This document shows positions 1-9,840 of a stretch of 38,070 nucleotides of DNA, piece by piece (the stretch's first letter is position 1; each line of letters begins with the position of its first letter). Source of the stretch: Methylobacterium sp. J-026 (lineage in GTDB: Bacteria > Pseudomonadota > Alphaproteobacteria > Rhizobiales > Beijerinckiaceae); NCBI RefSeq assembly GCF_022829585.1, contig NZ_JAKSYC010000088.1:1-38070 (forward strand), given 5' to 3'. The position numbers and the translations under genes were made by a program. The notes beneath the pieces were generated by a model. The model ran no database searches and was not told where the DNA came from. It saw nothing but the letters and a program-made list of their open reading frames with translations.

Positions 1-360
1 GAGAAACACGACGATCGGCACTAGTCTCTCACGCCAGGCCCGAAAGCCCAGCCGCAAGGACAAACGCCGCCCGCGTCTCCCTTCCTCAATTCTAACTTGT
101 CAAAGAGCAGGCAGGACAGCCCGAAAGCCAAACCCGCCAGAGACAAACAGCAAGCCGCCCAGCGTTCCCGCCGGCCAACCCCGCAGATCTGTCAGAAGAT
201 GCCTCAGCGCCCGGGCCACTCTCGCGGCCGGCGCCGATGAACCGGGGTATACGCACACCGCCCCGGCCCGTCAACAGCCTTGTGCGCTGCGAAGCCGATT
301 TTCTTGGACTCGGCCGGCGACAGGCGTGTGACGCCCGATTCGCCCCTCCCCCGGAGGCCC
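1..360. other. Non-coding or unresolved stretch at the window edge
   Basis: No open frame here has a convincing start, ribosome-binding site or recognisable protein. It lies downstream of the minus-strand metallo-hydrolase gene. I see no RNA gene, repeat or clear terminator. The short frames that cross it are out-of-frame GC-rich readings. Confidence 0.5.
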
Positions 361-1164
361 TCAGGCCCCGAGGGTCAGACGCATCCCGTCATAGGCGGGC
401 ACGATGCCCTCGGGCAGGCGTGCCGCCAGGGCGGCGTAGTCGAGGTCGGTGTGCAGGTTGGTGAGCACCGCCCGGCCCGGGCGGACTTCGCGGATCAGCG
501 CCAGGGCGTCGGAGACCGAGAAGTGGGTCGGGTGCGGCGTGTCCCGCAGGGCGTCGATGATCAGCAGGTCGAGGCCGTGCAGACGGGCGAGGCTCGCCTC
601 CGGGATCAGGCTCACGTCCGGCATGTAGGCCGCCCGCCCGAAGCGGAAGCCCAGGGCGGCCTCGTTGCCGTGCTCCACCGGGAGCGATTCCACGGTGATC
701 GGGCCGCCCTCCCCCTCCACGATCAGGTCGCGGTCGACGGCCAGGTCGCGCAGGTCGAGGATCGGCGGATAGGCGCTGCCGGGGGGCGTCTCGAAGCAGT
801 AGCCGAACCGGGCGGTGAGCAGCGACCGCGTCAGGGCGTCGGCGTAGACCGGGATGCGCGCCCGCATGGCGATCACCAGCGGGCGCAGATCGTCGATGCC
901 GTGGGTGTGGTCGGCATGGGCATGGGTGTAGGCGACCCCGTCGAGGCGCCGCACCCCCGCGTCGATGAGCTGCTCGCGCAGGTCCGGCGCAGTGTCGACC
1001 AGGAGCGTGGTCCGCCCGGCCCCGGCGGTGCGCTCGACCAGGATCGAGCAGCGGCGGCGGCGGTTGCGCGGCTCTTCTGGGTCGCAGGCGCCCCAGCCGC
1101 TGCCGACCCGCGGGACCCCGCCGGAGGAGCCGCAGCCGAGGATCCGCAGGGTCAGGTTGGCCAT
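361..1164 (-). CDS. MBL-fold metallo-hydrolase (PhnP-like phosphodiesterase family)
   Basis: A 267-residue metallo-beta-lactamase-fold hydrolase. It opens with the family signature GCGSSGGVPR (about residues 10-19) and has the di-metal motif HAHADH at 81-86. A later His (VEHGNEA) and an Asp after PDVSLIP fit the remaining metal ligands. The GSGGVP opening and overall length match PhnP/YcbX-type cyclic phosphate phosphodiesterases. No phn genes are nearby, so the substrate is unknown and a nucleotide or phosphoribosyl ester is only a family-based guess. Its ATG lies inside the end of the TatD gene (13-base overlap), so the two are probably co-translated from the holB-metG transcription unit. 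Alphaproteobacteria commonly keep this gene directly after metG and tatD, which supports a housekeeping role. Confidence 0.9.
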   Translation of the reverse strand: MANLTLRILGCGSSGGVPRVGSGWGACDPEEPRNRRRRCSILVERTAGAGRTTLLVDTAPDLREQLIDAGVRRLDGVAYTHAHADHTHGIDDLRPLVIAMRARIPVYADALTRSLLTARFGYCFETPPGSAYPPILDLRDLAVDRDLIVEGEGGPITVESLPVEHGNEAALGFRFGRAAYMPDVSLIPEASLARLHGLDLLIIDALRDTPHPTHFSVSDALALIREVRPGRAVLTNLHTDLDYAALAARLPEGIVPAYDGMRLTLGA

Positions 1165-1976
1165 CCGGATCCCCCGCTCCGCCCCGCCGCCTCACCGGGG
1201 GCCGCCCTGTCGAACAGCGCAAAGAAATTCGCCGTGGTGATCCGGGCGAGGTCCTCCGGGGCGAGCCCCAGGGTCTCGGCCAGCGACCGGGCGGTGTCGG
1301 CCGTGTAGGCCGGCTCGTTGGTCCGCCCGCGATGGGGCTCGGGGGCGAGGAACGGCGCGTCGGTCTCCACCAGGATCCGGTCCAGGGGCACGGCCCGGGC
1401 GATGTCCCGGAGATCGTGCGAGCGCCGGAAGGTGACGATGCCCGAGAACGACACGTACAGCCCCAGCTCTAGCCCGGCCTCGGCCAGCCGCCGGCCCGAC
1501 GAGAAGCAGTGCAGCACCGCCCGGAAGGGTTTTCGGCCCATCTCGTCGGCGAGAACCCGCTCCATATGGTCGTCGGCGTCCCGGGCGTGGATCACAAGGG
1601 GCAGGCCGGAGAGGCGCGCCGCCGCGATATGGGCGCGCAGCACCCGCTCCTGCACGGCCTCGGGGGCGGCGTCGGGATAGTGGTAGTCGAGCCCCGCCTC
1701 GCCGATCCCGACGCAGCGCGGGCTGGAGGCGGCGATCTCCGCGATCGTCTCGGCCGGCACGTCCGGCTCCTCGGCGGCCCCGTCCGGATGGGTGCCGATC
1801 GTGTGCCAGACCTCGGGATGGGCCTCGGCGATCGCCCGGTAGGTCTCGGCCCGGGCGACCCGGGTCGAGATGGTGAGCATGCCGGTGACACCCGCGGCCT
1901 TCGCCCGGGCGATCACGCCGGGCAGGTCGGCGGAAAAATCGGAAAAATCGAGGTGGCAGTGACTGTCGATGAGCAT
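1152..1976 (-). CDS. TatD family metal-dependent DNase/hydrolase
   Basis: A 274-residue TIM-barrel amidohydrolase-like protein of the TatD/YcfH family. Metal-binding features are visible in order: SHCHLDF near the N-terminus (residues 4-10), GEAGLDYHY in the middle (Glu ligand), VIHARDAD (His), HCFSSG (His) and ETDAPFLAPEPHRG (Asp) near the C-terminus. TatD proteins are 3'-5' exonucleases or DNases implicated in DNA repair and quality control, but the physiological substrate here cannot be told. The ATG at 1976 was chosen because the conserved MLIDSHCHLDF opening begins there; the frame stays open further upstream, but that part overlaps metG in another frame. It starts 47 bases after metG and overlaps the metallo-hydrolase gene, consistent with one operon. 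Confidence 0.92.
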   Translation of the reverse strand: MLIDSHCHLDFSDFSADLPGVIARAKAAGVTGMLTISTRVARAETYRAIAEAHPEVWHTIGTHPDGAAEEPDVPAETIAEIAASSPRCVGIGEAGLDYHYPDAAPEAVQERVLRAHIAAARLSGLPLVIHARDADDHMERVLADEMGRKPFRAVLHCFSSGRRLAEAGLELGLYVSFSGIVTFRRSHDLRDIARAVPLDRILVETDAPFLAPEPHRGRTNEPAYTADTARSLAETLGLAPEDLARITTANFFALFDRAAPGEAAGRSGGSGWPT

Positions 1977-2023
1977 CGGGTCTCGGGGCCGGCGGGCGGC
2001 AGAGTCCTTCACGCGGAAGGGAC

Positions 2024-3622
2024 TCAGGCGGAGGGGGCTTCGGGGCGCTCGAAGCGCGGGAAGATCGGCGCGGGGGCAGGCAGGGCCGTGCCGGGCACGA
2101 GGCGGCCCCCCTCCCCCACATCGGCGAGGCTGCGCCGGTCGGCCGGCACCGCCAGCAGATCCAGGAGCTTGGCGGCCGCACCGGGCACGAAGGGCTGGAT
2201 CAGGATGCCGAAGGCGCGCAGGGCCTCCAGCGTCGTGTAGAGCACGGCGTTCATCCGCGCGGGGTCGGACTTGCGGAGCTTCCAGGGCTCCTGGCCGGCG
2301 AAGTAGCGGTTGGCCTCCGCCACCACGGCCCAGATCTCGGCCAGGATCGTATGGAGCGCGAGGTCGCCCATCAGGTCCCGCGCCCGCTGCGGCAGGGCGT
2401 CGGCCTGGGCGAGCAGCGCCCGGTCGGCCTCCGCCAGTTCGCCGGGATCCGGCACCGCGCCATCGCAGTTCTTGGCCACCATCGACAGCGAGCGCTGGGC
2501 GAGGTTGCCGATGTCGTTGGCGAGGTCGGCGTTGATCCGGCCGATGATCGCCTCGTGGCTGTAGCTGCCGTCGCCGCCGAACGGCACCTCGCGCAGCACG
2601 AAATAGCGCACCGGATCGACCCCGTAGGTGTCGGCGAGCTCGAACGGGTCGAGGACGTTGCCCAGCGACTTCGACATCTTCTCGCCCTTGGAGAGCAGGA
2701 AGCCGTGGCCGAAGACGCGCTTGGGCAGGGGCAGCCCGGCCGACATCAGGAAGGCAGGCCAGTAGACCGCGTGGAACCGGACGATGTCCTTGCCGATGAT
2801 GTGCAGATCCAGCGGCCAGAATTTTTTCCCGGCGGCTGACTCGTCGGGGAAGCCGGTGACGGTCAGGTAGTTGGTCAGCGCGTCGACCCAGACGTACATG
2901 ACGTGGTTCGGATGCCCCGGCACCGGCACGCCCCAGTCGAAATTGGTGCGGCTGACCGACAGATCCTTGAGGCCGGAGCGCACGAAGCTCGCCACCTCGT
3001 TCCTCCGGGTTTCCGGCCCAATGAAGTCCGGCTGGTCCGCGTAGAGCTTGAGCAGCCGGTCCTGGTAGGCGGACAACCGGAACAGGAAATTCTCCTCCTC
3101 CATCCACACGACGGGCGTGTCGGTGGCGAGGCTGCGGCGGCTGCCATCCTCCAGCAGGCGGGTCTCGGCCTCGTCGTAATAGGCCTCGTCGCGGACCGAG
3201 TACCAGCCGGCGTACGTGTCCAGGTAGATGTCGCCGTTGGCCTCCATCCGCCGCCAGATCGCCTGCGCGGCCTCGTAATGGCCCGGCTCGGTGGTGCGGA
3301 TGAAGCGGTCGTAGGCGCAGTCCATCCGGTCGGCCATGGCCTGGAAGCGGGCGGCGGTGCCGTCGACATAGGCGCGCGGGCTGGTGCCGGCCCGGGTCGC
3401 GGCCTGCTGGATCTTGAGCCCGTGCTCGTCGGTGCCGGTGGAGAACAGCACGTCGTACCGGTCGAGCCGGTGGAACCGCGCGATGGCGTCGGCGGCGATC
3501 ACCTCGTAGGCGTGGCCGATATGTGGCGCGCCGTTGGGGTAGGAGATCGCGGTCGAGAGGCCGAAGGTCTTTTGGGGCTGCGCCGGGGTGTTGGACGTCA
3601 CGTCGAGGGTGTTCCGGATCAT
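2024..3622 (-). CDS. metG: Methionyl-tRNA synthetase
   Basis: Class I aminoacyl-tRNA synthetase that charges tRNA-Met. The HIGH signature is HIGH at residues 34-37 (within [12 protein letters not shown]) and KMSKS is at 315-319. At 532 residues it is the short form without the C-terminal EMAP/Trbp111-like tRNA-binding domain. The connective-peptide region ([16 protein letters not shown], about 135-150) has no cysteines, so the zinc knuckle found in other MetRS types is absent. The ATG at 3622 gives the expected MIRNTLDV start; an in-frame GTG 48 codons upstream would add a low-complexity Pro/Gly/Ala stretch and is unlikely. It is followed by tatD and the MBL hydrolase on the same strand. A 208-base gap separates it from the glycosidase upstream, so it may have its own promoter. 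Confidence 0.97.
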   Translation of the reverse strand: MIRNTLDVTSNTPAQPQKTFGLSTAISYPNGAPHIGHAYEVIAADAIARFHRLDRYDVLFSTGTDEHGLKIQQAATRAGTSPRAYVDGTAARFQAMADRMDCAYDRFIRTTEPGHYEAAQAIWRRMEANGDIYLDTYAGWYSVRDEAYYDEAETRLLEDGSRRSLATDTPVVWMEEENFLFRLSAYQDRLLKLYADQPDFIGPETRRNEVASFVRSGLKDLSVSRTNFDWGVPVPGHPNHVMYVWVDALTNYLTVTGFPDESAAGKKFWPLDLHIIGKDIVRFHAVYWPAFLMSAGLPLPKRVFGHGFLLSKGEKMSKSLGNVLDPFELADTYGVDPVRYFVLREVPFGGDGSYSHEAIIGRINADLANDIGNLAQRSLSMVAKNCDGAVPDPGELAEADRALLAQADALPQRARDLMGDLALHTILAEIWAVVAEANRYFAGQEPWKLRKSDPARMNAVLYTTLEALRAFGILIQPFVPGAAAKLLDLLAVPADRRSLADVGEGGRLVPGTALPAPAPIFPRFERPEAPSA

Positions 3623-3830
3623 CGCGAAAAGCTGCCCGCGTTGTCGCGCGGCAGCGGCCGGGACGCAACCGCCGCCCGCTCCGCGGACGGCACCGTCCGG
3701 CCCCGGACACGCATCGGCGTCCCCACCCGCCGGAGGCACCGGGGGCAGGGCTCCGGATACCGGCATGCGGGGCCCGCGGAACCCCGCGGGGGCCGCCGCC
3801 CTTCGCCTGCGACGCCGATTGCGAGGCGGC

Positions 3831-6479
3831 CTACGGGGGCGGCTTCGCCCGGTGGTGCAGCAGGTTGAGGATCAGCGCCGTCCAGCCGGTCTGGTGGGAG
3901 GCGCCGAGACCGCGGCCGGTGTCGCCGTCGAAGAACTCGTGGAACAACAGGGCCTCCTCGGCGCCCGCGGCCGCCGGGATCGGCGGCCGGTCGCCGAAGG
4001 CCGGGCGGCGGCCGGCCCCGTCCTTGGAGAACAGGGCGATCAGCCGGTCCCGAAGCGCGTCGGCGATCGCGGCGAGCGTGTGCATCTCCCCCGAGCCGGT
4101 GGGGAATTCGACGCGAAAGTCGTCGCCGTAATAGGTGTGGAAGCGGCGCAGGGCCTCGATGATCAGGTAGTTCGTCGGCATCCACACGGGCCCGCGCCAG
4201 TTCGAATTGCCGCCGAACATGTTCGAGGTGGAATCGGCCGGATCGTAGCGGACCGTGAAGGAGGCGCCGAACTCGTTCAGGGCATAGGGCTGGTCGCGAT
4301 GCGCTTTCGACAGCGAGCGGACGCCGTAGGGCGAGAGGAACTCCGCCTCGTCGAGCATGCGCCGCAGCAGCGCCTTCATCCGGTGGCCGCGCAGCAGCGA
4401 CAGCAGCTTGCGGTCCTTGACGCCGCCCTCGTCCCAGCGGGAGACGAGGCGGGCGAGATGCGGGCGGTTCTCCAGCAGCCAGTTGAGGCGCCGGGCGAAG
4501 TCCGGCAGGCGCTGGAGCACCGAGGGCTCGATCACCTCGACGGCGAACAGCGGCACCAGCCCGACCATGGAGCGGACACGCAAGGGGAGCAGCCCGGCGC
4601 CGGGCATGTCGACCTCGTCGTAGTAGAACTCGTCGTCCTCGTCCCAGAGGCCGAAGCCCTCGCCGCCCATGTCGGTCATCGCCTCGGCGATGAGCAGGAA
4701 GTGCTCGAAGAACTTCGAGGCGGTGCTCTCGTACACGTCGTTGTGGAGCGCGAGTTCGAGGGCGATGCGCATCATGTTGAGGGCATACATCGCCATCCAG
4801 GCGGTGCCGTCAGCCTGGTGCACCATGCCGAAGCCCGGCGGCGGGCGCGACCGGTCGAACACGCCGACATTGTCGAGGCCGAGGAAGCCGCCCTGGAAGA
4901 CGTTGCGGCCGCCCGCATCCTTGCGGTTCACCCACCACGTGAAGTTGATCAGCAGCTTGTGAAAGACGCCTTCGAGGAAGGCGAGGTCGCCGCGTCCGCC
5001 GCGGCGGGCGCGGTCGATCTCGAACACCCGGTAGGTCGCCCAGGCATGGACCGGCGGGTTGGTGTCGGAGAACTCCCACTCGTAGGCCGGGAGCTGGCCG
5101 TTGGGGTGCATGTACCATTCGCGCGTCAGCAGCAGGAGCTGCTTCTTGGCGAAGTCCGGGTCGAGCAGAGCCAGCGGCAGGCAGTGGAAGGCGAGATCCC
5201 AGGCGGCGAACCACGGATATTCCCACGTGTCCGGCATCGAGAGCACGTCGGAGGCCGCGAAGTGGCGCCACTGGGTGTTGCGGCCGCCGTCGCGCTCCCG
5301 GGGCGGCACCGGCTGCAGGGGATCGCCCTTGAGCCATACCCGCACGTCGTAGGCATAGAGCTGCTTCGACCAGATCAGCCCCGCCGCGGCCTGCCGGAAG
5401 ATCGTACGGGCATCCGGTTCGGCGATCCCGTCCTGAAGGTCGTCGTAGAAGGCGTCGGCCTCGGCGACGCGCAGGTCCCGGAGGCTGCCATCCGCATCGA
5501 GCGGGCGCGTCCGCACCCCCGCCGACAGCCGCAGGCGGATCCGCCGGGTCTCTCCGGGCTCCAGGCGGAGCGCGTAGTGCAGGCCGAGCTTGGTCCCGGC
5601 ATCGCGCCGGATCGCGGCGGCGTCGCCCCCGACGATCGCCGCGTGGAGCCCGTCCTTGAACGGGCCCTCGGCCTCGGGCTGGCCGGCGTGGCGGCGCAGG
5701 TTCGTGTCGTTCTCGCAGAACAGCACGTCCGGCGCGCCCTCGAAGACCAGCCGGTAGGGGCCGAGGCGGGGATGCTCGCAGGCGACGCCGCCCTCGGGGT
5801 GGATCGCCAGACGCGGGCGCGGGCCGTTCTCCCGCCACGACCACGTGTTGCGGAACCAGAGCTGCGGGACGAGGTGGAGGTCGGCGGCCTCCGAGCCCCG
5901 GTTCGTCGCCGAGACGGTGACGTGGATGTCGTCGACATCCGCCTTGGCGTATTCCACCGTCACGTCGAAGAAGCGGCCGCCGTCGAAGATCCCGGTGTCG
6001 TCGATCTCGTATTCCGGCACCTCGCGGCTGCGCTGCAGCCCCTCGCGCACGAGGTCCTCGTAGGGGTAGGCGGCCTGCGGATAGCGGTAGAGGAACTTGA
6101 GGTAGGCGTGGCTCGGGACCGCGTCGAGGTAGTGGTAGTGCTCCTTGACGTCCTCGCCGTGGTTGCCCTGCTCGTTGGTCAGGCCGAACAGGCGCTCCTT
6201 CAGGATATGGTCGCGCCCGTTCCACAGGCCGAGCGCGAGGCAGAGCAGGCCGCGCTCGTCGCAGAGGCCGGCGAGCCCGTCCTCACCCCAGCGATAGGCG
6301 CGCGAGCGCGCATCGTCGTGGGTCAGCGAGCGCCAGGCATTGCCGTCGCGGCTGTAATCCTCGCGCACGGTGCCCCATTGCCGCTCGCTCAGATACGGCC
6401 CCCAGAGCGACCACGGCCGCTCGCCGCGCGCCTGCTCGGCGATGCGGCGGCGCTCCGCCCAAGCGATCGCGTCGCTCAC
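3831..6479 (-). CDS. GH63-type glucosidase (MGH1-like glycoside hydrolase)
   Basis: An 882-residue cytoplasmic-looking protein with no signal peptide. The N-terminal half is a beta-rich domain (about 1-350) and the C-terminal half an (alpha/alpha)6 barrel. In the barrel, [14 protein letters not shown] (Asp about 428) fits the GH63 acid residue. NWRGPVW (about 760-766) is a classic GH63/GH37 motif, and [20 protein letters not shown] near the end (Glu about 848-849) fits the second catalytic acid. Family members act on alpha-glucosides or mannosylglycerate-type compatible solutes; the substrate here is unknown. The start is a GTG with AAGGGG a few bases upstream. It sits between holB and metG, two genes often adjacent in related bacteria. 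A holB terminator and a palindromic repeat separate it from holB, which suggests an insertion into an ancestral gene order. Confidence 0.85.
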   Translation of the reverse strand: MSDAIAWAERRRIAEQARGERPWSLWGPYLSERQWGTVREDYSRDGNAWRSLTHDDARSRAYRWGEDGLAGLCDERGLLCLALGLWNGRDHILKERLFGLTNEQGNHGEDVKEHYHYLDAVPSHAYLKFLYRYPQAAYPYEDLVREGLQRSREVPEYEIDDTGIFDGGRFFDVTVEYAKADVDDIHVTVSATNRGSEAADLHLVPQLWFRNTWSWRENGPRPRLAIHPEGGVACEHPRLGPYRLVFEGAPDVLFCENDTNLRRHAGQPEAEGPFKDGLHAAIVGGDAAAIRRDAGTKLGLHYALRLEPGETRRIRLRLSAGVRTRPLDADGSLRDLRVAEADAFYDDLQDGIAEPDARTIFRQAAAGLIWSKQLYAYDVRVWLKGDPLQPVPPRERDGGRNTQWRHFAASDVLSMPDTWEYPWFAAWDLAFHCLPLALLDPDFAKKQLLLLTREWYMHPNGQLPAYEWEFSDTNPPVHAWATYRVFEIDRARRGGRGDLAFLEGVFHKLLINFTWWVNRKDAGGRNVFQGGFLGLDNVGVFDRSRPPPGFGMVHQADGTAWMAMYALNMMRIALELALHNDVYESTASKFFEHFLLIAEAMTDMGGEGFGLWDEDDEFYYDEVDMPGAGLLPLRVRSMVGLVPLFAVEVIEPSVLQRLPDFARRLNWLLENRPHLARLVSRWDEGGVKDRKLLSLLRGHRMKALLRRMLDEAEFLSPYGVRSLSKAHRDQPYALNEFGASFTVRYDPADSTSNMFGGNSNWRGPVWMPTNYLIIEALRRFHTYYGDDFRVEFPTGSGEMHTLAAIADALRDRLIALFSKDGAGRRPAFGDRPPIPAAAGAEEALLFHEFFDGDTGRGLGASHQTGWTALILNLLHHRAKPPP

Positions 6480-6992
6480 GCCCGCCCCTTTCGAAGGCGG
6501 GCCCGCCGCGGCGGGGCGAGGGACAGGATCGTCCGAACGGCCGCGCGATGAGGCAGATCGTGGGTCATGGCATTCCGGGCGGCCAGGGATCGAGCGGGGG
6601 CGCGATGCATCATCAGAGCCAAGCGCCGCAGGCCGGATGCCGAGCAGGCGGGCGGGAACGCGCGTTCGATCGCCGCCCCGCGATGGGCCGACGCCAGGAT
6701 CCCCGCCCGGCCAGCCCTTTCACGGTGTTTGGCGCAGCAATTCATGGGCGACGCGCGTCGCCCTCCTCCCCCCGCGATCCCGGGCCTGCCCGGGATCGCA
6801 CGGGCGTGCGGGGAGGCGTTGGAGGTGGGGGTGGTGCAGGATCGAACGGTGCGGTGTCGTCTGCACCACCCCTGACCCCTCCCCGCAAGGGGGAGGGGAA
6901 GCGCACGTTTTTCGACGCGCAGGCGTCAAGTGGAGAGGTGTGAACTCTTGGGCGGACCGTCCCGAACGCGACCCAATCCAAACACTTTGAAA
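6480..6992. other. Intergenic region between holB and the GH63 gene
   Basis: About 510 bases without a supportable gene. The right part (6761-6898) is a palindromic repeat described separately. The part nearest the GH63 start carries its ribosome-binding site (AAGGGG just before the GTG at 6479) and presumably its promoter, though I cannot name -35/-10 boxes. Confidence 0.6.
6761..6898. repeat. Mosaic palindromic intergenic repeat, copy A
   Basis: About 138 bases arranged as two inverted arms. The left arm runs CTCC...GGGGAGG, then TTGGAGGTGGGGGTGGTGCAG. The right arm is CTGCACCACCCCTGACCCC followed by TCCCCGCAAGGGGGAGGGG. A perfect nested palindrome of 12-base arms (GCGATCCCGGGC, spacer CT, GCCCGGGATCGC; 6774-6799) is inserted in the tip of the left arm. 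A second copy of the whole unit is at 12441-12576. It resembles bacterial interspersed palindromes (REP/BIME-like); it has no coding capacity. Confidence 0.8.
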
Positions 6993-7012
6993 GGGCCGGC
7001 TCTGCCCGGCCC
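6993..7012 (-). terminator. Probable holB terminator hairpin
   Basis: Immediately after the holB stop, reading the minus strand: GGGCCGG, a 6-base loop, CCGGCCC, then TTTC. The 7-base-pair GC stem directly abutting the stop codon fits a Rho-independent terminator with a weak T-tract. It would separate holB from the GH63 gene downstream. Confidence 0.6.
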
Positions 7013-8065
7013 CTACCCGACCTCCGCCAGATCCCCGAACAGCGACAGCACCACCGGGCGCCGGTCGAGGTTGTAGATCGCCGCCTCCCGGGCCGCGCGG
7101 CCGAACCGGTCGGCGACCTCCACCAGGGCCGCCAGCCGCGCCGGCGGCTCGTCCCGGCGGCGGTCGAGTTCGGCCGAGACGAAGCGCAGCACCGCGTCCT
7201 GGGCGGCCGCGAACCGCGTCTCCGCGTCGCGCCCCGCCAGGGTCTCGGCGAGCTTGAGCACCCGGCCCCAATCAGGATCGCGCGCCCGCGCCAGCAGGGT
7301 CTCGACCTCCGCCACCAGCCCGGACGTGACCGGGTCGAGCATCGCCAGGGCCCGGGCCACCGAGCCCTCGCACTGGGTGATCGCCCGGGCCAGGGCGGCT
7401 TCCTCGGGCTGCGGGAACGGCTCCGGCAGCCCTCGCACCACCCGGGCGACCTCCCCGGCCGCCAGGGGGCGCAGCATCAGCGCCCGGCAGCGGGAGCGGA
7501 TCGTCGGCAGCAGCCGGCCGGGCTGGTGGGACAGGATCAGGAACAGGGCCCGGGGCGGGGGCTCCTCCAGCACCTTGAGCAGGGCGTTGGCGGCGTTGGC
7601 GTTCAGGTCCTCGGCGCTGTCGAGGATGCAGACGCGCCAGCCGGAATCCGTGGCGGTCGCGGAAAACAGGTCCAGGGCCCGGCGGACCATGTCGACGGAG
7701 ATCTTGGTCGGCAGCGCCTTGGCGCCCGCGATCCGGTGGCGGCGCAGGGCCACGAGGTTCGGATGCGACAGGCCCGCCACCTTGCCGGTGACGGGGTCGC
7801 CCGCCGGCAGGTCGAGCCCGGGCGGGCCCCCGCCCCCGGGATGGGCGAGCAGGCGCCGGGCGACCCGGTAGGCGAGCGTCGCCTTGCCGATCCCGGGGGC
7901 GCCGCCGATCAGCCACGCGTGGTGCAGCCGCCCCGCCGCGATGCCGGCCGCGAAGGCGTCGGCCGCCGCCGCGTGGCCGACCAGCCCCAGGGTCTCCCGC
8001 GGGCGCGGGATGCCCGGCAGGTCCCCGGGCTCGACGTCGTCGGCGGCGCGGTCGATGGGCTTCAT
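7013..8065 (-). CDS. holB: DNA polymerase III delta' subunit
   Basis: A 350-residue AAA+ clamp-loader subunit, which with delta and the tau/gamma subunits loads the beta clamp at the replication fork. A Walker A-like loop GGAPGIGKAT is at about 54-63, a sensor-type segment LDSAEDLNANAANALLKVLEEPP lies mid-protein, and the SRC motif (TIRSRCRAL) follows. The zinc-binding cysteines typical of E. coli delta' are not apparent. Length suits alphaproteobacterial HolB. In relatives holB commonly follows tmk and precedes metG; here tmk is not in the window and upstream lies a divergent AmpG-type gene 219 bases away. The ATG at 8065 gives a short acidic N-terminal extension before the AAA+ core, which is plausible. 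Confidence 0.93.
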   Translation of the reverse strand: MKPIDRAADDVEPGDLPGIPRPRETLGLVGHAAAADAFAAGIAAGRLHHAWLIGGAPGIGKATLAYRVARRLLAHPGGGGPPGLDLPAGDPVTGKVAGLSHPNLVALRRHRIAGAKALPTKISVDMVRRALDLFSATATDSGWRVCILDSAEDLNANAANALLKVLEEPPPRALFLILSHQPGRLLPTIRSRCRALMLRPLAAGEVARVVRGLPEPFPQPEEAALARAITQCEGSVARALAMLDPVTSGLVAEVETLLARARDPDWGRVLKLAETLAGRDAETRFAAAQDAVLRFVSAELDRRRDEPPARLAALVEVADRFGRAAREAAIYNLDRRPVVLSLFGDLAEVG

Positions 8066-8284
8066 GGCGGTCCCTGGGGCTCCCGTCCGGCCGGCGATCC
8101 CGGTGCCGCTGCTTACAGGGGTGGGCGGGCGGCGCCCAGCGCCCCGGGCGGGCCTTGGCGGGCGACCTTGCGGTGCAAGCGATGGCGCGCGCGCCTTGCG
8201 GGAGGCCCGGTGCGACGACCCCGCGCGCGTTGCACCGCGCGGCCGGATCTGCTCTCTCCCCCACGCAGCTCAGGAGAGGCGTGG

Positions 8285-9613
8285 ATGGCAAACCCGGCGC
8301 AGGTCACCGGCGCGCCCGACCCGGTGAAGTCCGACACCAACGCCTTCCTGAAGCCCCTGTTCGCCGACCGGCGGGTCATGGCGGTGCTGGGGCTGGGCTT
8401 CGCCCAGGGCATCCCGTTCCTGCTCGTCTACGCCACGCAATCGGCCTGGCTCGTCCAGGCGAAGGTGCCGCTGGCCAACATCGGCCTGATGAGCGAATTG
8501 ACCATCGCCTACAAGTTCAAGTTCCTCTGGGCACCGTTCCTCGACCGCCACGACCCGCCGCTGCTGGGGCGGTGGCTCGGGCGCCGCCGCGGCTGGATCG
8601 TCGCCACGCAGATCCTGGTGGCGCTGGCGCTGGCGGGGGTGGCCTTCGGCGACCCGGCGCACTGGCTGGCCTGGACCGTGGCCTTCTCCCTGGCCCTCGG
8701 GGTGGCGGGGGCCACGCAGGACGTGGTCATCGACGGCTGGCGGATCACCGCCGCGCCCCCCGCGCAGCAGGCGCTGATGTCGTCCTGGTCGGAGATCGGC
8801 TACCGGATCGGCAACCTCGCGGCGGGCGCGGGCGCCCTGTACCTGTCCGACGCCTATGGCTGGCGCGCCGCCTACCTGTGCATGGCCGCGCTGATGGCCC
8901 CCGGCACCGTCGCGGCCCTGCTCGCCCCCGAGCCCCCCGCCCCGGCGACGCCGGCGACGGGCGGCTTCGTCGAGACCGTCTGGGCGCCGATCCGCGACCT
9001 CCTGGCCCGGCTCGGGCCGCTGGCCGTGCCCGTGCTCGCCCTGGTGGCGGGCTTCCGGATGCCCGGCTACGTGTCGAGCGCCATGGCGATCCCGCTGTTC
9101 AAGACGCTCGGCTACTCGAACACCGACATCGCCACGGTGACCAAGCTGTTCGGCTTCTGGATCGCGCTCGGCGGGACGTTCCTGGCGAGCGCCATCATCC
9201 CGCGGATCGGCATGATGGCGAGCCTGCTCGTCGGCACGGTCACGGCCTCCGCGTCGCACCTCGCCCTGGCCTACCTCGCCTGGCACGGCGGCCATGGCGG
9301 GGCGGCGTTCTGGACCTTCGCGGCCACCGTGGGGATCGAGGGCTTCGCCTACGCCTTCGCGTCGATCGTGCTGATCACCTACATGTCCCGGCTCTCGGCG
9401 ACCGCGCATGCGGCGAGCCAGTACGCCCTGCTCACCTCGCTCTGCGCCCTGCCCGGCAGCCTGCTCGCCGGGGTCTCGGGCTTCGTCATCGAGCGGACCG
9501 GCTTCCCCTGGTTCTTCGTCGGCACGTCGCTGATCGGCGTGCCGGTGGCCCTGCTCTGCCTGCTGGTCGCGCGCCGGCACGGGCCGATGGAGGCCGCCGA
9601 ACAGGCGCCCTGA
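8285..9613 (+). CDS. ampG: AmpG-family muropeptide permease (MFS)
   Basis: A 442-residue inner-membrane transporter of the major facilitator superfamily with about 12 hydrophobic helices. The segments FAQGIPF, IGLMSELTIAYKFKFLWAPFLDR, RRRGWIVATQ, GATQDVVIDGW and GYRIGNL follow the AmpG pattern closely. AmpG imports GlcNAc-anhydroMurNAc peptides released from peptidoglycan, for recycling and, in some bacteria, for beta-lactamase induction. The ATG at 8285 is preceded by AGGAG eight bases upstream; the open frame extends about 250 codons further upstream but is low-complexity and antisense to holB. The next gene on the same strand is also a peptidoglycan-related protein. Import of muropeptides here is inferred from homology; a related acetyl-CoA transporter function is less likely. 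Confidence 0.88.
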   Translation: MANPAQVTGAPDPVKSDTNAFLKPLFADRRVMAVLGLGFAQGIPFLLVYATQSAWLVQAKVPLANIGLMSELTIAYKFKFLWAPFLDRHDPPLLGRWLGRRRGWIVATQILVALALAGVAFGDPAHWLAWTVAFSLALGVAGATQDVVIDGWRITAAPPAQQALMSSWSEIGYRIGNLAAGAGALYLSDAYGWRAAYLCMAALMAPGTVAALLAPEPPAPATPATGGFVETVWAPIRDLLARLGPLAVPVLALVAGFRMPGYVSSAMAIPLFKTLGYSNTDIATVTKLFGFWIALGGTFLASAIIPRIGMMASLLVGTVTASASHLALAYLAWHGGHGGAAFWTFAATVGIEGFAYAFASIVLITYMSRLSATAHAASQYALLTSLCALPGSLLAGVSGFVIERTGFPWFFVGTSLIGVPVALLCLLVARRHGPMEAAEQAP

Positions 9614-9651
9614 ACGCGTATTCGCCGCGGCGTGCGCGTCTTCAGCAAGAC

Positions 9652-9659
9652 TTAACCAT
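9652..9659 (+). promoter_or_regulatory. CtrA-like half-site TTAACCAT upstream of the Tlde1 gene
   Basis: TTAACCAT matches the half-site favoured by the alphaproteobacterial cell-cycle regulator CtrA. A second TTAA occurs 12 bases further on rather than at the canonical 7-base spacing. It lies between ampG and the transpeptidase-like gene. An eight-base match is weak evidence in isolation. Confidence 0.25.
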
Positions 9660-9840
9660 AAGGCCGCTTAATGGGGCGGACGGTTGAAGTCCTCCCCAGT
9701 TGGGCAACCCAGGCCACGCGCGCGGAACAAGCCTCCGCGGGCGAACGGCGGCGGCTGCCCACGGGGAAGCGCGTGCGCGAGTTCCCCGAATGGCCCAGGC
9801 TGCGTCGTCCCGAACTGCGGACCCCCGAATTGCGCACCCC

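Noticed and set aside
280..1308. A 342-codon plus-strand frame opposite the MBL hydrolase
   Set aside because: Antisense, low complexity; the metallo-hydrolase motifs on the minus strand are unambiguous.
1152..3710. An 852-residue frame joining TatD to upstream sequence
   Set aside because: Only the part from 1976 onward is TatD; the rest is an out-of-frame reading of metG.
3588..6551. A 987-codon open frame on the plus strand opposite the GH63 and metG genes
   Set aside because: It is the antisense of well-supported genes, has low-complexity Val/Glu/Arg-rich composition and no recognisable domain. Long antisense frames are expected in DNA this GC-rich.
7526..8284. N-terminal extension of the AmpG-type protein
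   Set aside because: Antisense to holB, low complexity, and a strong AGGAG precedes the ATG at 8285.
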